Shown here: positions 38,331 to 49,147 of the stretch, in pieces
Numbering within the stretch: position 1 is the stretch's first letter
How the letters are laid out: every line of letters begins with the position of its first letter
NCBI GenBank assembly: GCA_009760855.2
Contig: WPIO01000008.1
Coordinates: 2,006,501-2,070,500, forward strand
Direction of reading: 5' to 3'
Source: Cristatella mucedo
Lineage: Eukaryota > Bryozoa > Phylactolaemata > Cristatellidae
DNA length: 64,000 nt
Made by a program: the position numbers and the translations under genes
The notes under the pieces: model-generated
Seen by the model: the letters and a program-made list of their open reading frames with translations, nothing else
Told to the model about the DNA's origin: nothing
Databases searched by the model: none

Positions 38331-38744
38331 GGCGCTAGCTTCTCGCTGTAGCATTGTTGCCACTCTGAGCACTCACCGGAAGCGCGTAGCCGTCAGATCC
38401 TGAGCAAGCACTTAAACTCTGGTAGTAAAATTCTCGCTGTGACAACAGCTGTAACGTCGACTTTTCCGCGAATGTTGGAAAAAATTCTTTTAATGTTAAT
38501 TATCATCAGATTCCGCCAACGAGCAGACAACCTGGAATATCCGTAAAGGAAGAGTAGATAAATGGCCGTCTCAGCCATAAAACACCTAGAATCAAGAATC
38601 AGACGACACTTGATCGCCGAAACCGAGAATCTTCTGGATCAGCGATCTACACACCGAGAGGCACTAGTGCCCAGAGCGGGAGAGGTGCGTGACCTGCACG
38701 TCTGTTCGGTGGATTTTGAGATAAATGATTATAATAATTAAAAC
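38331..38744. other. No gene recognised
   Basis: Flank of the satellite array. Confidence 0.35.
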
Positions 38745-39009
38745 ACACTTGATAAAGCCCCTTTGGAGAACTCGATCTCTTTCTATGCGCTTTTCATTTC
38801 CTGCAAAGGAAACAAGATCGAATGGTTATGGTAGCATGCTCGATAAACAACATGAATGACATGGTTAGGGATGACATGCACAGGGTCAACATGGAAGTGT
38901 GGTTAGTGGCAGTATGCAACAGTGTCAGCACGCATAAGCACATAAAGGACGACACACGGGACCCACTAAGTGCTGTCTTAAATAGCTGCGTTTTTAAGTT
39001 CTTTTTAAA
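38745..39009 (-). mobile_element. LINE family A, 3' end
   Basis: Tail and 3' UTR in reverse complement, up to the AAAAAGAAC block. It abuts the following + strand copy. Confidence 0.85.
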
Positions 39010-39712
39010 TGTGGTCAAGTCCCGTCTTGACTTCTGTAACTCAGTGCTTGCTGGCCTACCGGCATGTGCAATCAGGCGATTACAGCCGTGCAAACTTTGC
39101 AACTAGGCTTGTCTCTCGAGAGCGACACAGTTGCCACATCACACTACTTCTCGCCGACTTGCACTGGCTACCAGTCAAGCAACGGATCGACTTCAAGGTT
39201 TTGTCGCTCACTCTTAGGTCACTTCATTCTTTGGCTCCAGCCTATCTCTCAGATCTTGTCCCTCACCAGGCCAAGCATCGTACAACCCGCTTTTTGGAAT
39301 CCAACAGTCTACCAATACCTCGTACAAACCTCAAATCCTTTGAAGACCGTGCATTTAGTTTGTGTGCTCCCAAAGCCTGGAACTCACTCCCGACTTGCGT
39401 CAGAACATCCCCTGACTTGACCACATTTAAAAAGAACTTGAAAACACACCTATTTAGGACAGCATTTAGTGGGTCCCTATGATTCGTCCTTGATGTGCTT
39501 ATGCGGGCTGACACTGTGCATGCTGCCACTAACCACACTTGCACGCTGACCCTGTGCATGTCACCCCTAATCATGTTATTCATGTTGTTTATCAAGCATG
39601 ATATTACTCACCATTCAATTGCATTTCCCTTTGCAGCAAATGTAAAGCGCCAAGAAAGAGATTGAGTTCTCTGAGGGCGCTTTATCAAGTGCATTATTAT
39701 TATTATTGTTAT
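39010..39712 (+). mobile_element. LINE family A, best 3' copy in the window
   Basis: An uninterrupted 157-residue frame (39009-39482) encodes the RT C-terminal region: L-H-W-L-P-V-K-Q-R-I-D-F-K-V-L, S-L-A-P-A-Y-L-S-D-L, R-T-N-L-K-S-F-E-D-R-A-F, then A-P-K-A-W-N-S-L-P. The 3' UTR ends TTCTCTGAGGGCGCTTTATC and ATT repeats. This is the layout of CR1/L2-clade elements. Everything 5' of the RT end is missing. Confidence 0.9.
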
Positions 39713-39719
39713 TTAAGCC

Positions 39720-39900
39720 AGCGGGTGTTGCGATGTAAGTCGGGAGTGAGTTCCAGGCTTTGGGAGCATATGAGCTATAGGTATGGTCTCTAGAGGATTT
39801 GAGATTAGTACGAGGTATTGGTAAACAGTTGTATTCTGGAAAGCCGGTGGTACGATGCTTGGCCTGGTGGGGGAGTAGAATCCTCTCAGAATCCTTCTAT
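39720..39900 (-). mobile_element. LINE family A, internal fragment
   Basis: Reverse complement of the W-N-S-L-P region, without a 3' tail. Confidence 0.75.
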
Positions 39901-42079
39901 CGGCTGCTATTTTTTGTTGACAGGTCCAAACAGGCCTCCGGGTGGCGGTCCGCCTCGGCGTCCAGCCTCCAGGTGCTTCCAGAGAAGTTTTAAGAAGTTA
40001 TCCTTAGACGGCCCCGCAGAGAGTCGCCCAGGGCTACGTGCTACCGCCGAGGCGCTTGGGCGGGGCACACTAGCAGTTCGAGCGAGCGCCGGAGGAGCTT
40101 CCGGTCGAGCTACGAGCAAGCCGGCGAGCGCTCCCAGAGTAGGGTCACAGACGCAGACGGCATCGGCAATGTAGCTCGCGTTAGCGACCACGGCGCGACC
40201 GCGACAACCCACCCACTTTTGCCCCGAGCGGACGGCAGGCAAAGGCCGGTGCGCCGCTCGCCCGCCGTGCGGTAGGGCGGGCGAGCGGTGCGAGACTACC
40301 TGCAGCCGGCTGCCTTTATCGCTGCATCTGCTACGGACTTTTAATGCTAAGCAAAACACTGCGGCGCAGAGCGGCGCCCGCCCGGGCGTGAGTCCCGGGC
40401 AGCAGCTGCGCTCACTCAACCGTCGATTTTCGCGCGAGAGCGAACGGCCCGGGCAGACTATTAAAGCCCCGTTCGGCTAAGCCGACGGACGCCTCCGCCG
40501 CCGGCAGGACGGCGGGTGCGGTAGGTGGCGTCATTTAGAGGGAGCGAAACCGAGCGAGCGATATTCGTCGAGCCTTCCCGCTGCGCTGGGCCGTCGCCGA
40601 GCCAGCCAGTGATTGCGAGTCGCACTTCTGCTGCCATTTCCGCTGCCGCCGAAGCAGGGAGGGGGTGTGCCGGAAATCCTTGCCTAACTTGGACTGTCTG
40701 TCGTCGGTCGATGCCAGCGCCTGCAGTTCGAGAGCGCTTGCCCTCCCGTAGCTGTACTGAAGCTGGCGTTTTTTCGTGTGATGCACGGAGTACGCGACTT
40801 TAATTACCTCCGCCGTCAAAGTCAGCAGCTTGTCAAACTAATGCATCGAAGCGCTAAGCGGCTGACAAGTCTTAGAAGTGGCGTCAGTGCACGCAGATAT
40901 GACGCCGTTAGAGCAGGTAGTGTGACCAGTTATCCTGGGGCCCTACCTGCCCTAGGAACGAGTACGCCGATCTCTAAATTTTCCTCAAAGCGAAAGGCCA
41001 GATTTGTACAATTAAGGAGTTGGCAGGTTGCTGGCCAAGAATCGAGAATTGCGATGCTACTTCTAGTACAAACATATTATGCTAATAGCTATGTTGCTAT
41101 TTCACAGTTATATAGCTCATGACTTGAGAGCATAAAAATTGGCTCTTCCTCTTACACTTTGCTTTGTGAGTTGGTCAGTGATTAAAATTTAATCCACTTA
41201 TTTTGCAAAACTTTACAGATACAGCATTAGCTTAGGGTCTGATGTTAATGTAGTTTTTTGTACGCTATCAGACCACTACGCCGTACTGCAATTTAGTTGT
41301 TATATAGTTCAAAACGGCACAGTAATTCATGTAAAAAATATATAAAATATAATTAATCTGCACAGTGCTCTAATAGAACTTGACGCCGCCCCGAGCGAGG
41401 TCAAAGTGAATTATATACTCGGCCGAGGTCGAGGTCGCGGGGCGAATCCTTCTTGCTGATCGCTAGACGAAGTCGTCGATACACGGTACCAATCGATTGC
41501 TCTCAACGGATTGCTAAATAAATATTACTAATACCTTCATTATAAATACTTTTTGTTAATATAAATAGCAGTATAAATACAGAAGCCTTAAGCCCACCAG
41601 TTCAGCTTGGCTTCACCAGCCAGAATTTTAGTCTTAAAACAAGCAGGCAACCAGGCCTTTAAAACTAGCAGAAACTATACGGAAATGTCTTAAGCTAGGC
41701 TTGTAGTTTTTAATAAGAATACTCAACCGTTAATAATTTTGAACTCGCATGCGTAGGTCTCATAAACAGAGGGTAGTGCTATGTTTGCAGGCCTGTGCTG
41801 ACGAATGAGAAATGAGTCCGCCCGATATTCACCGCTATTGGCAAATGCAGTTGGCTTCACGCGTGCATCCGCGAGACCACAGCGGGACGCCGCTAACCAA
41901 GCGGGCGGCGCGCCCGAGGAAAACGCCGCTTCCGTAGCGGCGTTCTGGCTTTGCCGCCGCCGCCGCGCGCGAGTTCGTTCGGTCGGCACGTGGCATGCAC
42001 CGCTCAGCGGGCCGGCCATCCTCCGAAATCCGCGCCACTCTTGCTGCGCGAGTGCGAATAACGGTGGCTTCGACAACTG
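39901..42079. other. No gene confirmed; GC-rich then AT-rich
   Basis: 40.0-40.9 kb is CpG-rich with a 13-bp hairpin (40254-40288). 41.1-41.75 kb is AT-rich and empty. Confidence 0.35.
40781..40916 (+). CDS. Possible first coding exon, unknown protein
   Basis: An ATG after a CpG-rich stretch opens 45 basic residues and meets a donor-like GCAG|GTAGTG at 40917 (phase 1). No downstream partner was found, so this is weak. Confidence 0.15.
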
Positions 42080-42085
42080 TTTATT
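42080..42085 (-). promoter_or_regulatory. Candidate polyadenylation signal of the pacifastin-like gene
   Basis: AATAAA on the - strand, about 130 bp past the stop codon. Confidence 0.45.
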
Positions 42086-42216
42086 CGCGCGCTCCCTTTC
42101 GCTCGGAGACGTGCCGCTAAAAAGAAAAGAACGCCGTCTAGCAAACGAGCGGACAGCCCGGCGGCGAGCGGGCGTCGGGGCAGCACAATAAATACTAGGC
42201 AGATCCGGTTCAAGAT

Positions 42217-42313
42217 TCAAGGCTCTTTCGATCTCACGACTGGATACATGCACTTGGTGAGTCGTCCGTCGTTGCCGCAGAAGCAGTGCCTCTCCGCAGT
42301 CTGCGCCTTGTCC
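42217..42313 (-). CDS. Pacifastin-like gene, last exon
   Basis: The acceptor is CTGCTTTTGGTAG with a pyrimidine tract. One base completes an Arg codon, then 31 residues and a stop. It carries the C-x-C and N-D-G motif and a final Cys. Confidence 0.6.
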
Positions 42314-43024
42314 CTACCAAAAGCAGGAAAGCACGCGCTCGTTCGCTCTCGCTCGGGCCGCCACACTGCCGCCGCCACACTGCCGCCGCCACACTGCCGC
42401 CGCCACACTGCCGCCGCCACACTGCCGCCGCCACACTGCCGCCGCCACACTGCCGCCGCCACACTGCCGCCGCCACACTGCCGCCGCCACACTGCCGCCG
42501 CCACACTGCCGCCGCCACACTGCCGCCGCCACACTGCCGCCGCCACACTGCCGCCGCCACACTGCCGCCGCCACACTGCCGCCGCCACACTGCCGCCGCC
42601 ACACTGCCGCCGCCACACTGCCGCCGCCACACTGCCGCCGCCACACTGCCGCCGCCACACTGCCGCCGCCACACTGCCGCCGCCACACTGCCGCCGCCAC
42701 ACTGCCGCCGCCACACTGCCGCCGCCACACTGCCGCCGCCACACTGCCGCCCTGGCGTTCGGCTGCGTCGCCAGAGTGCCGCCGCCCGGGCTGCCGCGTG
42801 CTCGTCGCGAGCTCGGCCGCCGCGCCCACCTCACTACGTGCGAGCCGGGCTGGCACTGCAAGTAGTGGTCCACTTCCTGCAGACCATTCTCGTCCGGCTT
42901 CGGCATTCGCAGATACGTCGACGGTTTCGGCACCGCCGGAGGGTCGGCGGTGCTTTGAACGACGGCCGATGCGCCAGCGCCAAAGGCGAGAGCGATGGCA
43001 GTCACCAGTAGAAGCCTCGTCGTC
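42217..43024 (-). CDS. Secreted pacifastin-like small Cys-rich protein
   Basis: Two exons, 43024-42830 and 42313-42217, are joined by a GT-AG intron of phase 2 on both sides (donor AG|GTGGGC, acceptor ...TTTTGGTAG). The first encodes T-T-R-L-L-L-V-T-A-I-A-L-A, a signal peptide, then a Pro-rich linker and C-Q-P-G-S. The second encodes E-R-H-C-F-C-G-N-D-G-R-L-T-K-C and ends at TGA. The pattern C-x-P-G ... C-x-C-x3-D-G-x4-C resembles pacifastin protease-inhibitor domains, usually six Cys; here the residues at Cys2 and Cys6 are missing, which are disulfide partners in that family. The product would be about 97 residues and secreted. A start codon is not inside exon 43024-42830: it must come from an upstream exon. 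Function as an inhibitor is inference. The reading frame also stays open through the intron. Confidence 0.6.
42361..42752. repeat. 14-bp GC-rich minisatellite, 28 copies
   Basis: The unit is CCACACTGCCGCCG, repeated without visible variation. It makes up most of the intron of the pacifastin-like gene. Because 14 is not a multiple of three, each reading frame cycles through all phases and yields a 14-residue protein repeat; no frame contains a stop. Confidence 0.95.
42830..43024 (-). CDS. Pacifastin-like gene, signal-peptide exon
   Basis: The exon starts after CTACTGCAG with one base of a split codon. It is 195 nt: that base, 64 codons and two more bases. An upstream TAA in the same frame means the unspliced frame has no ATG, supporting an acceptor here. 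Residues run from the leader through a Pro-rich segment to C-Q-P-G-S-H-V-V. Confidence 0.6.
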
Positions 43025-43546
43025 CTGCAGTAGACGCGACGGCGCGTTCGCGTCGCGTCGTCTTAAATGCCTCGGTCGACCGAGCGCGCGCGGGCGCTCG
43101 GACCCCGGCACCGCCAGCTAGCGCCGCCACCAGCTGCGTGAGCGGATCCACCGCTTCGGCGGAGGCGGAAGCGGCGGCGGCGGAAGCGGCGGCAGAGGTG
43201 GCGGGAATAATGCTGCGTTTGTGAAGCCGCCCTCTCCGGCTCGGCGGCTTAGGGTCGATAGTTCACTCGCGCGGGCCGCATTCGGCCACTACACTCGGAG
43301 ACACGTAAAACTATCGTTGCACACCGAGGCGCGGCGTTTCGTTTGTCTCCAGTTTAGTGTCGTATTGCGAGCGCGGACGAATTAAAAGCCCACCGACGGT
43401 ATAGGCGAGCGGCGGCGGTGCGTTGCGAAAGGTAACGGCCTTCCCCCACCCGAGCACTCTCCCTGTCCAAACCACCTCCTCCGTCGCCCACCCCCGTGAG
43501 CACCTGGCCTCGTCCTCGCCCCATCCTCGAGCGGGCGCGCGCTCAC

Positions 43547-43548
43547 AT
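43547..43548 (-). other. Candidate split start codon (AT) at the end of a 5' exon
   Basis: On the - strand the sequence reads GCGAT followed by GTGAGC. If this donor is used with the acceptor at 43025, the two bases AT join the G at 43024 to make ATG directly before the signal peptide. Other upstream exons are possible. Confidence 0.3.
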
Positions 43549-45480
43549 CGCACCGCGACGCCTTCGCCTAAAATATTAGGACAGACAAAGCTTTTGCCAC
43601 CTCGTGGTCAAGAACGGGCGTCCGGCGGCGCGTCCGGCTCGGATGAACGGCCGCCACCGACCGCCTCCGGTGGCGCCTCCGGAGGCGGTCGTCTGCGACG
43701 CAGAGCGTTCGAGATCACCTAAGCTTGCTCCGCTGCAGCGAGCTACCTTGGCACCGCCGCTTCCGCCCGATGGTGCGCCCGCTATGCGCGCACTCGAAAC
43801 CGAGAAACGGCGGCGGGGTTTCGCTCATTTAAGAGGGTGCCGGCGACCGAAGTTTCTCCCACAGGGGCCCACCGGCCGGCTACCGCGACAGATGCTCGTG
43901 GTGTCGAGCGGCGGTCGTGGAGACGCAGCGCCGCGGCTTCGCAGACTAAACGCTCACCACATTTTTTGGACGCAATTGACGACGCGACCTCGAACTTTCA
44001 GCTCCTTCTTCTCTCCTCCTTCGTTTCTCTTCGGGAAGCGCCGACCGTCGGGAAAGAGCCTAGATGCAGACGAACGCACGAGCCTCTCCCAACTGGATCC
44101 GCGCTATCAATAGCGACGCTTGACCATTGTCACGTCAGCAGCTGTCGTCACTTAATTCACCCATTGTGGCTGCGTCAGGTGGGCTTTATTTTAATTGCTG
44201 CGCCAGCGTGGGTCGGAGAGGCGACGCCTTTTTTTATACAGCCAAGCCGCCCGGTAGCCCGTGCCGGACTTCCGCCGGGCGACTTCCGCCGCGGGAGAGG
44301 CGGCCAGGCAAGGCTGTGGGTACGGGCTCTGAGAGCCTGAATCTAGGCAATTTTCTGGTCCACGGCTCCCAGATTACAGATGTTTCTTCAGGAAGAATCT
44401 GCCACTTTTTCTCCGATGGGACCAGGATGGACGCTAGAATGTGACGCTAGAAAAAAATACTAGAAAATACGTCGCGCATTCGGCTCAGGCTTCACTGAGC
44501 TCAGGGTTCTCAGCTTCCGGAGGTGCTACCGTTATTTTTTAAGAAGTTGAGTCTTTTTAGAAAGGCTTGGGGAGGCGCGCCTGGCGGCGGCGCTTTCGGC
44601 GCGCTGCCTCCAGGCGCTACAAACTGGAGTTGGCATTTCTTTGTAAATCAGTCGTCCATCAGTGGGCGTAGCCCAGGAGCCTCATCAGGCTCCTGGGCTA
44701 CGAGCCTTCTGCGCTGACCCTAGGACTTTTCCGAAATGAGAAACGACAATTTTAAGCAGCGTTGAAGAGCCTCGATTTGGGTTGGAGAGCCTCGGTTTGG
44801 GTTAGAGAGCTTCGGTCCGGGATCAATTGTCTCGGTGTGGGTGAGAGTCTCGGCCTAGGCGCACGCACACCTTGCTTCTCCACCAGAAAGAAGCTACCAA
44901 TACCTTTAAAGTATCTTGAATATTGTCAAGATATTGTTATTAATTTTTTTTAAAGTCGCGTGAGCCTGTTTGTGGTAGCTCTGGCTTTACAAAAGCCCGG
45001 GCGGCTCTCTTTGGCTTTTTATTCTTTCTATTATTATTATTATTATTTTATTATTATTATATATTCTATTCTATTCTTTCCCAAAAATGGTGCACAGCCT
45101 ATTTATTGTAGGGCTGACGAGCCCATCTTATTATCGCTTCTCGTTCCGGCAAGCAGAGTCGGAGTTAGAAAAAGCTGCTATTCCGCTTGAAATGATCTTT
45201 ACCATTGTTATGAGGGGAGACTTGAGCGAGGCCTGACAGAAAGAAGGTGGACCGCCGACGCAAAGCTCTGCCCGCCTGTCTCCAGTCTGGGCTATTGGAC
45301 CCAAGAAGGTTGCCGGAAATGCATTTCTAGCGGTGCCACTTCTCAGATCTCCACTTTCACGTCTTTGGTCTCTTGGGGATAACATTCCGGTAAAAGAATC
45401 GCTAAAAAAAACACTTTCAAAATCAGCTCTGCGGGCTGTGAAGCAACGACGACATACGGGTGGGTACCCATGCTAGCGAG
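43549..45480. other. GC-rich upstream region, no gene recognised
   Basis: CpG-rich up to about 44.1 kb, then mixed sequence with a 16-bp hairpin (44667-44702), a degenerate 22-bp repeat (44763-44850) and an ATT-rich patch (45030-45080). It may include the promoter of the - strand gene. Open frames here are compositional. Confidence 0.4.
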
Positions 45481-45955
45481 TCGCCGAAAGATAGTAACAA
45501 TAATAATAGCAATAATACATTTGTTTTAGTGCCGTCAGAGAGCTCAACCTCAAGTTTCTTTTTATTTATGGTCAAGTCAGGGGATGTCGCGACGCAAGTC
45601 GGAAGTGAGTTCCAGGCTTTGGGAGCATACAAACTAAAGGCACGGTCTTCAAAGGATTGTAGGTTCGTACGAGGTACAGGTAAACGATTAAATTACAAAA
45701 AGCGGGTGGTACGATGCTTAGCCGATGGGGGATTAGATCTGATAGGTAACATCAAGCCAAAGAATAAAGGGACCTAAAGTTGAGGTACAAAACTTTAAAT
45801 TCAATGCGTTGCTCGACTGGGAGCCAGTGCAGGTCGGCGAGAAGTGGCAACTGCGCTGCTCACGACAGACAACCTATCTGCAGAGTTTTGGACCAGATGT
45901 AAGCACCTGATTATACATGCCGGTAGGCCGGCAAGCTGTGAGTTACAGAAGTCGA

Positions 45956-46316
45956 TGTAGTTTGTATGTATGTATAGCATGCAGGCTCCTCTGATAAGCC
46001 GCTGGTGAACGCCGCTGAAGCTGTTAGAAGCATCACCGAGAGGGGCCGGTGCACAGCTGTGGTCCGCCTGTGATGTGGCGTGGACACAGGCCGGTAACCG
46101 CTGGTGGACAGATGGTGGCTTCACCATCAGGGTCGGCCTGTGCACAGTTGTGGTCCTCGATGAATCATCGGGGTCGACCAGGGGAGCCGAGGAGTCGGGG
46201 AGAGGCAGACGAGTGGGAGTAGGGGCCGAAGGGAGCCGTGCGCCCTTCGGCCCCGTGCGTCGTAATAAACTGTTGGTGTTGGGCATCGGCTGGCTCTCTG
46301 CTGTGCGAATCAAACT
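45956..46316 (+). mobile_element. Solo LTR-like insertion, 361 bp
   Basis: It splits the LINE A copy. GTCGA occurs on both sides (45951-45955, 46317-46321), and removing the insert with one GTCGA restores the LINE frame S-R-L-D-F-C. The insert starts TGTAG and carries AATAAA followed by TGTTGGTGTT, like an LTR polyadenylation region. Confidence 0.8.
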
Positions 46317-47016
46317 GTCGAGACGGGATGTCACGAATGCGTGGACCAATTTAGACATTGTATCCCTGCCTAAACAAGCCCGAGTTAGAGCTATGTTGTA
46401 CAGCTTAAAGTAGGCAGACTTGACTGTGGAGCTGGTGAGGTTGTCTAATGAAAGTTCACTTTGGAACATGACACCTAATTTCGTGAAGATTCAACAGGAG
46501 ATTGCTGGCAGAGCCTATTTTGTACGTTAGCGGTTCCAGTTTCTGAATCACACTTGGCTTGCCCATAACTACTAAGTTGGTTTTTATCACCCTTTAAATT
46601 AAGAAAGTTTGCTGCCATCTATGGGCAGCTGTCATCAATACATGCAGCAAGGGACTAAGCACAGATCCCCGAGGTACCCCAGATGTACTTCAGAGGTTCC
46701 TCGGATAATTTTTGTCCATTCATATCAATACTCTGGAGTCTCCAACTGAGATAGGACCTGAACCATTGCAGTGCAGTGCCAGTGATGCCCGGGCAAGATG
46801 AGAAGCGCTCAAGAAGGACTTGCTAATTGATAGTATCAAAAGCTGCCGAAAGATCGAGCAAAACAAGCAGAAATACCCCCACCTAAGTCTGCATTCTTAC
46901 GTAGGTCGTTATGCACTAGAAGCAATGCCGACACTGTAAAGTGATTAGTTCTCAAACCAGACTGGAACTTAATATCAAGGTTTGAAGTTTAGGAAAGGTA
47001 GAAGTACATCTGGGTA

Positions 47017-47728
47017 ACCGTAACCGGGTTCCAGGGGTCAGAGGCTAATTCCCGCCAAACCCCCGCCATACTCGGGCCACGCTGCCGCTCGCCATGCCGC
47101 CGAGCTAGGGTAAGACGAGCGGCCGTCCGGTTAAACCTCTTTATATTAATGCATGCGCCAACAACAACAGGGGAATAAAACAAGTCTACAGGGAGGGTCC
47201 TATACATTATACACTATGGTAGCGCAAGATGACGCAGCAAGCGCGAACAAACGCGTTAGTTGGGGTCAGTCGGCTTCTGCAGTCCTGTCGTTGTACCGAC
47301 ACCGAGTCCAACAGTACGAGCGTACGCCGTCCAAAACCCGGCTGGCTGAGTAACTGCTGGCTAGTCCGAGTCGATAATTACCACAGTCGTAAGCTTCCAC
47401 CGAAAGACGCCAACACACGGGGGGGGGGTCACGAACACGCTACACGGGGAACGCGGTATAAACAAGTCAACAACGAGCGAGCTATCCAGCTCCGCTCGGG
47501 CCTTGGGTACTGGTTCCCTTGCGTGCGTGGCAGCATCGCCGGAGCACGCCTGCACGAATCCAGGTGCATCTCCTCCAACACCACGACTTACTTGGCCAAC
47601 TTCCCGTACCTAAGAGACCCGGCGACCTCTCGTCACCACACATCCGGCAATGCATAGGTCTGACCCCGGCCTAGCCGGTGACCCTAACCCTCACTATAGC
47701 CGTCCGGTCCCAGCCAACCGAACCCAGC
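47017..47728. mobile_element. 712-bp insertion of unknown class with 7-bp target duplication
   Basis: CTGGGTA flanks it (47010-47016, 47729-47735) inside the LINE A copy. It is GC-rich, with a TATA-like TTATATTAA and AATAAA near 47140-47180 on the + strand. No terminal inverted repeat or protein motif was recognised. Confidence 0.6.
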
Positions 47729-48006
47729 CTGGGTACAGAAGGAAACTGGGCAAAAGTTGCTTAAGTTCTCTTGGTTAAGTGTTGTATTTTTTGAGTATTG
47801 GCCTGACTACAGCCTTTTTGATAGGTGCTGGGACATGACCTGAAACTAATGACATATTTATAATGTTAGTTATGCATGGCAGCAACAGATCAATGTAACG
47901 TAGGAGCAGGACAGTGGGAATAGGGTCTAAAGAATCAATGCATCGTAAAAGCAGGACAGTGGGAATAGGCTCAAGAGGACTAGCCAGCGTAGAGTGTGGT
48001 TGTAGA

Positions 48007-48750
48007 GTCGCGGCCCAAATGCAAGAGTGCACAGATGCACAGCAAGGAGCACCACCGGAGGACTTGCAATCGGGCGCGAACTTTATCTCGGCTCGAGCTA
48101 GGATGGAGAGAGAGAGAAAGAGAGAGAGAGAGAGGGATAGACGTGAGGAGGGTGATAGTGATACGGGGAGGCGAAGAAATGTCGCGAAGGCAGACGGGGA
48201 CGAAAGGATGGACTCACGAACAAGCGACTTCCGGGGGTGGCGATGGCTTACAGCAATGCTGCTCGCGAAATTTCAAGTCGGTAATGACTTCGCAAGTTGG
48301 CTGCTTGACTCGGAGCGGAGGCTCAAGCTGTGCAGTGTCAATCCGACAGTTTGGCACAAGTATCGGCATCTCTTCCAGGAAGGAAGCGCCTTCAATGTGT
48401 ACTCTTACATGCCGAAGGCAATCAAGGATGACTACCGTCTGGTTCGCGAGGCTCTGGTAACAGAGCTGGCTAGCCCAGTAGGTAAAGCGCGACTGCTGAG
48501 CGATGATTTAGCAAAAGCTTTTCGGAGAGAGGGTGGCGACAGAAGGGACCAGAAGCAGTATCAGCAATCGCCGACGGTGTGCCGGGCGACAACGGTTTTC
48601 CAGGATGCCACAGTGTGGGACGTTTCGGCAGCGGGTGATTCAGGCTGTGACGGTTTGCCAGGCGAAGATGGTGTGCAACGAGGCAACGGCCTGCGAGGTA
48701 GCGAAAGCCATGAAGGCGACGTTGGCCTGCAACGAGCCGGTGGATTGTAA
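48007..48750 (+). pseudogene. gag-like frame of an LTR retrotransposon
   Basis: The 278-residue frame from 47914 starts in antisense LINE DNA; the gag-like part begins about 48007. A GA tract encodes an Arg/Glu run, then come F-A-S-W-L-L-D-S-E, A-F-N-V-Y-S-Y-M-P-K and D-D-Y-R-L-V-R-E-A-L, the spacing seen in Ty3-type capsid regions. After about 48600 the frame turns into a low-complexity end. There is no protease or reverse transcriptase downstream. Likely an old or non-autonomous copy. Confidence 0.6.
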
Positions 48751-48774
48751 CGCGGTGCAGGTCGGAGACGCTGA

Positions 48775-49147
48775 TTAGTTCGGAGAATCGGCGAAGGTCG
48801 GAGACTGAGGTGCGACGCCGGTGGGCTGTGAGGCGGCACAGGTCGGAGACGAGGCGCAGATTGGAGATGCAGTGCAGGTCGGAGATGCAGCACAAGTCGG
48901 AAACGCGGTGGCGCCCGAAAACGTTGAGGCGGCGCTCGGAGACGTGGCGGCGATGCCCGGAGACGCTGCGGCGACCGGAAGCACGGCATCGGCGACCGAA
49001 GACGCCGGCGACGCCGGAGTCGCGACGGAGGCTTTCGAAGTGGTGGTCGTGTGGGATGCACATGTGGGCTGTGAGACTGTGCCGGCCGGCGAGGCGCCAG
49101 CGGGGAAGAAATATGTGGCCCGGCGATGCGTGGAAGCAGATGTCTAA
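48775..49147 (+). repeat. Degenerate 15-21 bp repeat, acidic coding potential
   Basis: Units like GTCGGAGATGCAGTGCAG recur. One frame reads repeats of Q-V-G-D-A. Two stops separate it from the preceding frame. Confidence 0.65.

Larger units (their letters stand above)
45487..48003 (-). mobile_element. LINE family A, longest copy, interrupted
   Basis: On the - strand, 48003-47775 encodes L-D-P-I-P-T-V-L-L-L-R and P-I-K-K-A-V-V-R-P-I-L-K-K, the start of a CR1/L2 reverse transcriptase. After an insertion (47728-47017), 46990-46340 reads F-Q-S-G-L-R-T-N-H and further RT pieces with many stops. After a second insertion (46316-45956), 45950-45487 carries the RT end and an ATT-like tail. A short duplication repeats P-I-P-T-V-L-L-L-R. 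It is inactive. Confidence 0.85.

Noticed and set aside
42217-43111. Single long frames of 241-265 residues across the minisatellite, on both strands
   Set aside because: The 14-bp repeat is open in every frame, so length proves nothing. I keep only the flanking exons as coding and treat the through-read as a hypothesis.
45801-46469. 222-residue - strand frame as a gene
   Set aside because: It is LINE A reverse transcriptase fused to the antisense strand of the inserted LTR-like sequence.
47914-48006. First 31 codons of the gag-like frame
   Set aside because: They are antisense to LINE A reverse transcriptase and include a short duplication, so they do not belong to gag.
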